Shown: in pieces, positions 11,101 to 23,100 of the stretch | How positions within the stretch are numbered: position 1 is the stretch's first letter | Layout: every line of letters starts with the position of its first letter | Assembly (NCBI GenBank): GCA_027186245.1 | Contig: CP114486.1 | Location: 8,880,501 to 8,944,500 of the forward strand | Reading direction: 5' to 3' | Length of the DNA stretch: 64,000 bases | DNA from: Coriaria nepalensis | Taxonomy: Eukaryota; Streptophyta; Magnoliopsida; Cucurbitales; Coriariaceae | The notes under the pieces: model-generated | Database searches by the model: none | What the model saw: only the letters and a program-made list of their open reading frames with translations | Told to the model about the DNA's origin: nothing | Program-made: the position numbers and the translations under genes

Positions 11101-14100
11101 TAGAGCTTTTTTTCTTTAAGATTAAGACTCGCATCAACAGGAATCCTGCAGTCCTTATAAGGGGACAAAGAAGTAGGCTAATATATGCTTTTGAAAAGCA
11201 CTCCAGCAAGTTTCTTTTCAGTTTTAACAAACCTTCCATAATATATTATCTACATGGTTTTAGAGAATATTTCTAAAATGAAGAAACTAATAAAGACATG
11301 CAAGGACAATAACACAATTGTAATGCGACGAGACATTAGGAAAAGACCCATAATTCCACTTGTGAGATAAAGCTATTTAAAGGTGTAGACTTACGAAGTC
11401 TACGATGAACATATAAAGATGATAAGATTAGACCACAATGATGAGAAAGACGACTCACTGGTATATTTTCCTTTACATCCCATAAGCGCAGAGAGCTGTC
11501 AGTAGAAGCAGAAGCAAGTTCGTTGGTAGACACGAATTTCACATATGAAACAGCTTTTCTGTGCCCATTAATTACATGGAGAGGTTCACTGATGTTTCTT
11601 AAGTCATAGTAGTGGATGTGATGATCAGCAGACCCCACCTGAAAAAACCCGTGAAAATCAGAGATGTGTTCTGTCTATATAACCAGAGTACATGGGTAAA
11701 GCCTAGGGGTTCACTACAGAAGAATTTCAATTACATAGGGAAAGAAGATGTTCTGTATAACATAAAAAGTAAACCAATTCAAATAAAAAATGGTAAATGA
11801 CAGTACGTAATAGTTGAGTGAGATTGGTTAAATTGGGAAGGGAAAAGAGAATAAAGCATTGAGGTTTAAAGAGAGCCATACAGCCACATGTATGCCGGAT
11901 CCAGGATTATACTTGACAGAACAAACATTCGCCTTCATGTCGATGTTAAGAACACTTGCCTCTTGCTTTGTGCACCAAATTTTAACCTGTTCAACACATA
12001 GCACAGATGGACACTGAACTAGCCTTAAATGTACGACACAGAAAAGTAACCATTAGAGAGACGCTTTATAAGAACCAAGACCGAATAGCACTGATTTTCA
12101 AATTAGGGACCTTAAAAAGCTGTAAATGTCATTATGGTCATATACAATCAAAATATGTCATATGCTCAGCTCTCAAGAAGCCTGAAGCTTGAAGCCTTAA
12201 GGATAAACAATTGCATTTTATTTTATCTTTTATGTAATGAAGATGTGAATCTGGTATCATTGTATATCTTTATAGATGTTATCTAAGATGGAAAGAGAAT
12301 ACTTTCTCATACTATATTGAAAAGTGAGGCATACATACAACTAGGAAATTAGAATTAAGTTAATTGACAGTTAATTAAGGTAATTGACAGTTATATACAT
12401 ATAATATACAACTAACACTCTCCCTCAAGCTGGAGCATACATATTAATCATGCCCAACTTGTTACAAAGATAATCAACCCGAACCCCATTTAAAGCTTTC
12501 GTGAAGATGTCTTTATAGGTGTTCTCTAGTCTTCACATATCATGTAGAAATCAAACCTTGTTGAATTTTCTCACGAACAAAATGACAATCAATTTCAATG
12601 TGTTTAGTTTGCTCATGAAACACATGATTTGATGCAATATGAAGAGCATCTTGGTTATCACACCACAATTTTGCTAGCATTGAAGTTTTAAATTTTACTT
12701 CAGTCAAGAGCTGATATATCCACATTAACTCACACACAGACTATGCCATAGCCCTATATTCTAACTCTGTATTGGATTGTGACACAACATTTTGCTTCTT
12801 ACTCTTCTATGAGACTAAATTTCCTCCAACAAATATACAATAACCTGAAGTGGATATTCTATCCATTTTGGAACCTGCTCAATCTGCATTTGAAAAACAT
12901 TCAATTTGAGTGTGCCCATGATTTGCATACACGATACCTCGTCCGGGTGCTCCTTTCAAATAACACAAAATTTGCTCTAACGCTGCCCAATGATGAACTG
13001 TTGGGGATGACAAAAACTGACTGAAAACAATGACCGAATATGCAATATCCGGACGAGTCACGGTAAGGTAATTCAACTTCCCAACCAACTTCTGATATCT
13101 CTCAAGTTCTTCAAATAGTTCCCCATCTCCTGTGAGGTGCATGTTCGGAGTCATTGGAGCATTACAAGGCTTTGCTCCCAATCTTCCTGTCTCAGTTAAT
13201 AAGTTAAGGACATATTTTCTCTAAGATAGAAAGATACCTTTTTTACTCCTTGTAACTTCAACACCCAAGAAATACTTTAGCACCCCCAAGTCCTTCGTGT
13301 GAAACTGAGTATGAATGAAAGATTTAAGAGATGAGATTCTCATAGTATCATTTCCAATGATAACAATGTCATCCGCATACACAACTAACAAAATGATACC
13401 AGCTCCTGATTGCTTGTAGAACACAAAATGGTCATACTTGCTTTTCATTATACCACATATTTCAATAGCCTAACTAAATTTTCAAAACTAAGCACAATGA
13501 CTCTGTTTCAAACCATACAAAGATTTTCGAAGACGACAAACTCGCCCTGACTCCCACTGAGCAACAAAACTAGGAGGTTGCTCTATATACACCTCCTCCT
13601 GAAGATCACCATGAAGAAAAGCATTCTTGATATCAAGTTGATCTAAAGGCCAATGATGAGTAGTTAGCATTGAAATAAACAATCGAACATATGTCAATTT
13701 TGCAACAGAAGAAAAAGTGTCAGCATAGCCCTTAGTGACAAGACAGGCTTTTAATCTAGCAACTGACCCATCTGGATTGACCTTAACTACAAATACTCAT
13801 TTGCATCCTATAGCCCGTTTCCCTGCAGGTAAATCGACCAAGTCCTAAGTGTCATTGTCATTTAAAGCATTCATCTTCTCTATCATTGCATCATACCAAC
13901 CAGGATGAGATATGGCTTCACGAACATTATTAGGAATAGAGATAGAATCAAGGGAAACAATAAGAGAATAATAGGAAGACGACAAGCCGTTATAAGAAAC
14001 AAAAGAAGAAATAGGATAAGTACACTAGCATTGACCTTTGCGTAATGCAATAGGAAGATCATCGCTTAGGACCAGATCTGATGACGAAGGAGTAGGTGCG

Positions 14101-17100
14101 GGATATGAATCAAGAGGTTGAGGCCTAGAGTAGACTTGAGTAATAGGAAGCTTGACATGAGCTGATTCCGAGATAGGGACAGACGATGTGACAGAATAGA
14201 CCAACAAATCATCATCCTCCCCTGACTATCGGGAATAGGTGAAGATAGAAAATACGATGCGTCTTCTATGAAGTTAACATCAATGGAAATAAGATATATG
14301 TTAAGACTAGGACAATAACACCTATAACCTTTCTGAAGACGAGAATAATTAAGAAAAATTGCAAAGACTAGGGATCTAATTTAGTGACATGCAAACGAAC
14401 ATCCCGAACAAAACAAGTGCTACCAAATATCCTAAGATCAACAGGGAACAATGACTTATTTGGAAAAGGGATTTTGTAAGGGATCTCACCATGGAGAACA
14501 GAGAATGGCATGCGGTTAATGAGAAAACATGTTGTAGAAACTGCATCGGCCTAAAAAGGTTTAGGAACATGCATTTGAAATAAAAGAGCTCGTGCAATTT
14601 CAAGAAGATGTCTGTTTTTATGTTTCGCCACACCATTTTAGGATGAAGTATCAACACAAAGAGTTTCATGAAGCATGTCATTCTGAGACATATAATATTG
14701 AAATAAAAAAGACGTATATTATTTGGCGTTATCACTTCGCAAAGTACGGATGGAAACATTAAATTGAGTTTTAATCTCGGCACAAAATGCACAAAACAAA
14801 GAGAACAACTCAAAATGATTTTTCATTAAATATAAAAACAAGTTACACGAGAATAATCATCCACAAAAGTAACAAAATACCTAAATCTAAGTTTAGACAA
14901 AATCGGGCAAGGACCCTAAACATCATAATGAAGTAATTCAAAAGGAACACTAGCACGTTTATTGACTATAAGACTCGAACTAAGACGATGATGTTTTGTA
15001 AACTGACACAACTCACAATCTAATGAAGACACATTACTGTGGACAAAGTTTTTTGAGCAAAGGGAGAGATGGATGACCCAACCTACAATGAGCCTCAAAA
15101 GGAGAAGTGACACTCGAGCAGGCAATAGAAGTAGGAAGTGGTGTGTCAAGAATGTAGAAGCCTCCAGACTCATGTCCTTTACCGATAATCTTCTTCGTCA
15201 TAAGATCCTGAAATAAACAAATGATAAGGGAAAAATGAGATGTAACAGTTAAGATTACGAGTGAGTTGGCTAATAGAGAGCAAATTAAAGGATAAATTAG
15301 ATAAATGTAAGACAGATGATAGAGAAAGCAAAGGGGTAGGAGTGATGGTGCCAGACCCACAAACACAAGATAGTGACCCATAAGCTAAAGTAACAATAGA
15401 AGTGGAAGCGTGTAACTGTAAAGTAGAAAAGAAGCTAGAATTACCTGTCATATGATATGTGGCACTAGAATTAATGACCCATTGAGAGAATGAGGAAGGA
15501 AGACACGTGTTGGGTTTACTTGAATCATCAATAGAGGTGATAGAAGGAGATGAAGACTTGAGTGATTCCTGATACTGTGAGAACTTGGCAAATTCATCTG
15601 TAGAGATAAGAATCGATTTGTTAGAGGTATCATTAGTGAACGCAACATGGGCCGAGTGTTTTTGCTTATTTTTGTACTAAAGCTTTCTACACTCAAACTT
15701 CGTATGGCCTGGCTTACGACAGTAGTTACACAGTCTCCAGAATCTGGCGTTCGAGTTTCAAATCCTTGTGAGCCACCTCCTTTGTTTCCACTGTGATTAG
15801 TTGATCTCCCAAGCGCATATTATTAGTGCGACTTACCAAAACACCACTAAGCGGAATGGGTGGAGTACTTTATGTGCGGAGAACGTGATTAAAAACATCT
15901 TATAAAGATGAGACCTTAGAACCAGAGAGAACTCGTGACTTAGTAGACTCAAAGTTAGGAGAGAGGCCAGCGAGAAAACTCATGATAGCCATCTCCTCCC
16001 ATTGGCATTGTTGAACCTTCACATCAAGGTTAAAGCGCAGTAACATTTGGGCTCCTCATACGTCTTCTTAAACGCCATAAAATAATTTATAAGGGGATGA
16101 TCTTGTTTTTCTACACAGCAAAATGCATTGCAAACCTCGTACATGCGGGAGAAATTCCCTTTTCCAGAGAACAAAATTCCAAATAATCCATCAATTCTTT
16201 AACAAATTCATAGTGATTGATCAAGCCAATTACCTCACTATCAATAGAGTTCCAAATCTGGAAGAACAAGCGTGCATCCTCTCTAAGCCATGTCTGCTTC
16301 GAATCATCTTTCTTCTGCAAATCATCTTTAGGAGGATCATCAGTTAGATGATCATCTTTGTCAATACTCCATAGATAAAGATGAACAATCTTACACCAAT
16401 ATGAACATTCTGTTGGCTAGCATCTCGGACTAAATAATAAGCCCTCTCTCTAGATGATATATGAGACACTTTCCTAATTGAATTAGGATTGCAAGCCCAC
16501 GCTCTTGAAGTTGTCCAATGCTTAGGAGATTATTCTTCCGCTCTAGGATGTAGAAGACATCAATGATCACATGGTTATTGCCATTGATGTGCAGTCTCAT
16601 CCTACCTTTCCCAAGCATGCTCATTTTGGTATTATTTCCCAATTTCACCATTTGCCGGAAAGTCTCATTCAACTCACAGAATGCAGCCTTGTTCCCACTC
16701 ATATGATTTGAGCAGCCTGAATCAAGGAACTAAATATCTTTTCATACTGCGTGGTTCACCTCAACATATGAGGTCAAGAGCATCTCTTCGTGTTCATTTA
16801 ATTCAGCATAGTTAGCCTCCTTCTCCCAAGCCGGACACTCATACTGAAAATGGCCAAGCTTATGGCACTTGTAGCATTCAACAGTAGCCTTGTTGAAAGC
16901 TCATTGACCTCCATTTATATCATCCACAATCACCTTCAATGCTTGCTCCTCGCCATTGCTTCTGTGAAACTTTTGTTCATGCACAATGAGTGAACTTTGC
17001 AGTTCATCAATTGTGAGTACATCAATGTCCTTAGATTCTTCGATCGAGACAACAACATAGTTGAATTTCTAGGTCAAAGTCCTAAGAATCTTTTTCACAA

Positions 17101-20100
17101 TAGGAACATCCTTCATTTGCTCTCATTACTCTTTTTATTTGCTACACTCATGACACGAGCAAAATATTCAATAATGGTTCCACTTACTTTCATCCCCAAA
17201 ATTTTAAAATCTCTCCTTAATGCTATAGAGTCGACCACTTTACCCTAGCATTTCCCTCGAACTTCTTTCTCATCGAATCCCATATCTGCTTCAAGGTACA
17301 TTTCTCAAGGATTTGGTCAAGAATTGTCCTGTCAATAGCCTAGAACAGGTAATTCTTGACTTTGAGGTCTTCCGCCACCAAATCCTCAAATTGCTTTTGC
17401 TAGGCCTCGGAGAACACCATTCATGCCACCAGTTCTTCATAACCAGTTTCAACCAGACTCCAGTACTACTTGGATTTCAAGAGGTTTTCCATTAGCATGC
17501 TCCAATGGTCATAGTGACCATCAAAGCATGGTATGGAAGGTTGCACGAAATTCTTCTCTTCACTCATCCTCTCTTTTCTCTTTTGTGTTTGGAAATCACT
17601 CAAAAGACTGCCGGTTTCTTTTCCTCGGGCCTGAGTGGGGTGGCTCGGATACCAATTTGTAAGGAATTATTGATCACAAAAGAGGAATCGCAGATCAAGA
17701 ACTCTAAACAATTTGGGAATGACTTGTCTTATTCAATAGCTGAACTTGGCTTAAGTACTCTTTACAAAATAACAGAAAAAGAGAAATAGCAGTCCACTAA
17801 TGCACAACTAAGCATCATGGTACAAGTAACAAAGAAATTGGCAAACTATGTAACTAACACCCTAACGGTTAGGGATTTACTTTAACAAACAAATCTATTG
17901 CAACTGAAAATCTTAAAAGAAGCAATAACTTATCATAACTAACATGTATACGTCTTACAGAGAGGAAGATCGCCACCACCCTTATTTCTCCTGCCCCAAC
18001 AAAAATGACCCACTGACTTTATTTTATTGCAGGTAAGAAAAAAGACTATCACCAACTCAACAAATCATTTTCTCTATTCAAATTACCTTAAAGTCATCGC
18101 TACCAGATACCAGCATTGAAGGTTCTGCACGGGAAAAATCAACACTCCAAGCTCGCTTTTCATGTTCTTCATATTCTATCACACTCTGAGAATAAACAAA
18201 TAAATAAATAAAATGGTTGATGAAGAGATACGAGAAAATCATGGATCCAAACTGAGAACAAAGTTACGTCTGTTCATGTTAGGCATCTTTGCAAACAGTA
18301 GAGGGTGATGACAGAAAAGAGATACCATCAAATACCTGGCGGGTATTTACATCCCATACAGTTACAATCCCCTCATAATCACTACTAGCAATGTGGCTTT
18401 TCGTGTACTTGTTCCAACTTAAGCAGCTGAGTTTGGATCGTGTTGACATCTCTACAACAGGAAAGTGGACATCTGCCAGTTCATTCACAACCTAGAAGCA
18501 AACACAAATGAAATCATCAAGTTCAAGGCAACCTACTAGGGGAAATTATTACATAATGCTCTAAGCAACTGGATATCTGATGGCATAGAACTTCAAATGA
18601 ATATCCATTGTCATATCTAATATACTAGAAAAAACTAGGTGCCTTATGCATGAATTATTAGAAAGGAAAAACAAAAGAGAGAGAGAGAGAAAGAAAAATG
18701 AACGCTTCATTAAGGGAAAAATGTGAAATTGGATTCTGGACAAACTGGAATCTAGATCAGATTTTTCGCACCTTACTTAAGGGTGTTTTGGTTAGATATA
18801 GTGGGCCCCAACTAGATTCTAGTCCCACATTGGATTTTAAATTCTTCCTCAAATGAAGCATAGTCAAATCTATTTTCCTACAGAAAGTTAATTATTACCA
18901 AAGAACTAACGTTTGAATGAAACTGTAGCTAGTTCTCTTCCGTATCATGCCAAGAGTTGGGCCTTACTATCATGATATTGGACTTTAATGCATATATGCC
19001 TTCAAAGAATGATTACAAAGTCTTACCGAAGCAAACTCAAAAACCTTGATGCACCGTGAAACTCCAGCAGTAGCAAAAAATTCATCATCACGATCAAATT
19101 CTATGCTGAAACAATAAACATGTCAAACTGTTAAATGAAGAAAATGTGGAGGCGAAGATAAGGGAGGAATGATGAAAGAAGCTCATACTTTTCCTAACCA
19201 CCATTACAAGGTTTATAAATCATGATTGATCGTATCCAAACAATATAATTTGCTATGGGACCAAAAGACTAGTACAAATTCTGGAATGTTTGCAGGCATA
19301 CAATCCAAAAGTTTAGATGAATGAAAAATTAAAGAGGTGATAACTTCTGTAGAAAGAAATATAATCATCTCAATTTCTCCAAGAATTATTTTCCTTTAAT
19401 CATGAAGCAAATGATCCAAAGAGACTCTGGATATAGAGCTACAGAACTTAAGTCCACATGATTTTCATGATTTTACAAGCCTCTGGAGGCCCCGTAAATT
19501 TCAATATTCCAATGAGTAACCAACCATGTATTTTATCAACAATACTTACATATAATTGGTGATTAGCATGGTAGAACCATCGATGGTATTACAGAGAAGA
19601 AAGAATTACAGCAGTGATTTTTTCTAATGTAAATTCACTGAAATTGTTACAAACATTTAAGTTTACCTCGATACAATATTTGCGGAATGAAATACATCAC
19701 CATGCCGAAGTTCTGCAATTACCCTCAATCGGCTAATTCATACATGGATCCAGATGGCATTAGTACTTACAGATTTATTTGTAATAAAGTTATAAAATAA
19801 AACGTAGACCATAGTATCTTACCTATATCTAATAAAGGTTGTCAGTACAGACTGGAAGTCATCAAGAGCGGGACTATAACCTTCTCTATATTTGTCTCTA
19901 GTGTCTGTTTCTTCCAGTTTATGTAGTTGCCTCCTCCAATTTCGCTGCTTTTGTAGGTAGCACTCTTGTAATTCATTGAACTATTCAAAGAGAGTAATTG
20001 AAATAAATTTAGAGATTTGGATTGAATTTTTGAGATGAAAGATGGTGAAGCATTCTATTTATCTGATCAATTTTCACTTTTCAGGGAACCTAACGACATT

Positions 20101-23100
20101 AAGGAGTATTAACTTCACACGAGTTATTCCATCATAACCGCAACATGTAGGTATTTAAGGAAAATGCAGGTTTAGGCCAGATATAATTCACAAATCAGAA
20201 GGCTATACGCCCATATAAACATGTGGCGGAATAGTTTGAAGAAGAGCACATATCTCCTTTAAAATTTGCAAAACCTGAACGGCTCGGGAAAAGGTGAACA
20301 TGTAAATGATAAGGAGTCAAACATCTTAGGGCCAGAGTAGGAATCGAGTTAATAGAATTTCTGGCTAAAAAATACTTCCATTATTAGTAGAGGACCATTC
20401 AAATGAATGTGCTATAAACGTTTAAGTGAAGAAGAAAACAGCTGTGAATAGAATGGTCATTTCCAACTCTCCCTCCTTCTCCCCCACTCCACAACAATTC
20501 AATTGAATTAAGTACTTTTGAATTGTTGTGATGTCCACCCAATTATTGAAAAAGCTCAAGATACTCTTTCTTAGTTTAGCATCTATAATTTATTTCATAG
20601 TTGAATGGGTAGCAACAGTCACTGACCTGTGAATGTACCCGTCTTTTTCGTGCTACAGCTACTCCTGTTGGAGTAGGAAAAGACAAATCCAAACCACTGT
20701 TAACATATTTTCTCTCTTGGGAGCTTCCTTGAACTTTGACATCATGTTTCATGTGGGACGAGCTGCTGGAACCCCGCATACCTGGTAATCGGAGGGTGGT
20801 AGACATAGGCCCACTCCCACTCTCATGCTCGTTAGCTAATGAGGCATATGCTTTTGTTGCGATGGTGTCATCAACTTGTGTTCTGAGCCTTCCCGAGTTC
20901 TTTACATTTACCCTGTAGAGTTCTATTCTTCGTCTCTCCACAGCATTTATGTCTTCTTCGATTGACTGGAGGTCAGCTTGTATCTGCAAGAGAAAGAGAT
21001 GTGTCCAACAATTCAATAACAAAAACAAATCCAATCATATTTTTAGATATAAGATACTTTGTCAAATCCTTACTCAAAAGATGTGGCCCCACTGATGAAG
21101 ATGGATAAAACTCAAGTCCAACTCCTCTAAAGTTGGTCAAGTTTACTAAATATGATAAAAATTCTTATTGATAAAATAAAAATATAAAATAATTTATATG
21201 ATTTATTATCATATTTAGTAAATTTATACTTGCCCAATCTATAATTTGACAGGAACTCTTCCCATAAACTCTCAATTCCTATTTGCTGGTACCTAATAGC
21301 CGGGGTCCTTATTTTGATAGTTGCTGGTACCAAAAAGTCATTATCATAAACTCAATACAGGTAGGCTCTATTCTTAACTGGATCAAGTTAGGACATTTAT
21401 GTACTAATAACTATTATAACCCAATTATAAGTAAATACTGTAAGAGAACTGCTTGCTATGCCAAAACAATATCCCATAAGAAAAATATACTTTCCTTGAA
21501 AATTAATAATACTTCTACAAATGGTATTTTAAGTTTCCGATAATGAAAAAAATGCACCAATTTGGGCATTATATAAATATTCTACCCAGCAACAGTATCA
21601 CACATTACAGCCCGTCTATCACACATTACATCTGTAGATAATAGACAGCCTTATTGAGAGAAATTAATTTAAGAAGAAAAATTTTAAACATCAGAAACTA
21701 TATATTCAGATACAGTAATGACTTATAGCTGAATTATTTTGGTTGACCATGAGGCAGCTCATGAGCATGCAACCCGTGGCATTTTGGTGAAGCCATCACA
21801 AACACATTAACTCAAGGCAGTTAATGCCCTGAGCTGCATACCCACCCCTGCATGGAAAGCACATCTCACGGCAGTCGATAGCCCCAACTGCTAAGACCTA
21901 CTACCAGGCACTAGCACACCTATCCTAGGGAGAAAGTAACTCCTAATTGAATGCATGCAACAAATGTGGGAGAGTTATTGTCGGGCCCAACATATGGGAT
22001 CTGCCAACCCCTTTCACTTTTCGATCTTAGGTCATTTGACTACAGAGCCATATGGCAATGTGAAACATTTTTCAGCAAATTACATTAAAGAAAAGAAAAA
22101 AAAAAGTTATGGTACACCAGAGTCATAGTTTTCTTTAAGTACTGTGTGATTCTTGCAACTGAAAGTACACTGACAATCTTAAGAGGGTTCACGATACCTC
22201 TTTATTATTTATTTTTTCTATCTACTTAAGTTTTCTGCATTCCCTATACTTCAAACCCTAAAGGAAAATAAACTCACATCCATTATTGAGAGACAAATAT
22301 GTGTCACGTATGAATACTGCTTTGACTCAAATTAAGCAGTTAAGTCTCAACTCAAAGTTCTGCAAGAGTCATGTTAAAAACAAACATTTAAATATCCCAC
22401 ATTCTCGAGCTAAAGCACTATAAAATTACTTTATAAGAATGTATTTATTTACATTTTTTATTGGTGTTAAAAAAATGGCAAGGGAAACAAATCTAACAAA
22501 ACTAGCAGGTGCCCCACTCTTAGAGGATTGGTGATGCTAAAGTGCGTATTGATGAATACATACTGTTCATGCATCAATATTAAAGTGTTTTCAACAAGAG
22601 TATAATGTTAGGGTTTCCTATTTTATTTAGGGTATTTATTAGTTAGTTACCTATTTTACCTAGTTTCATATTATGATAGAATATTAATAATAAAACTTCA
22701 GTTGAGTATTCCCAATCTTTGAAAGTGTGAAGTTTTCTCTTCTAAGCGTGATTCCTAGAACATAGGTGTAAGGCCTAGATCCTATTAGTGGGAGGGTAAT
22801 AGTTAATTTTCTCATTAATCCCACATCCTAATCTATAAACTCTAATTAATCCCCCATCCTATGTCAGTTGGTAAAGGGATAGACCCATACCTTAACTTGG
22901 ACTGTCTTTTTAGAGATAGAGAGGAAGAGAAAGAAGGAAGCAAAGAAAGACAACTTTTGGGTCAGCTACAAATGCGGAATTAAATGCAAATTTAGGGGTT
23001 CCCTAGTCTTCGATTTTATAAAATTCAATCGTTACATAATTTTCTGTATATCTCCAAGATGCTATTTGTTGGTTACTAAAATAACTCACAAGGGGGCGTA

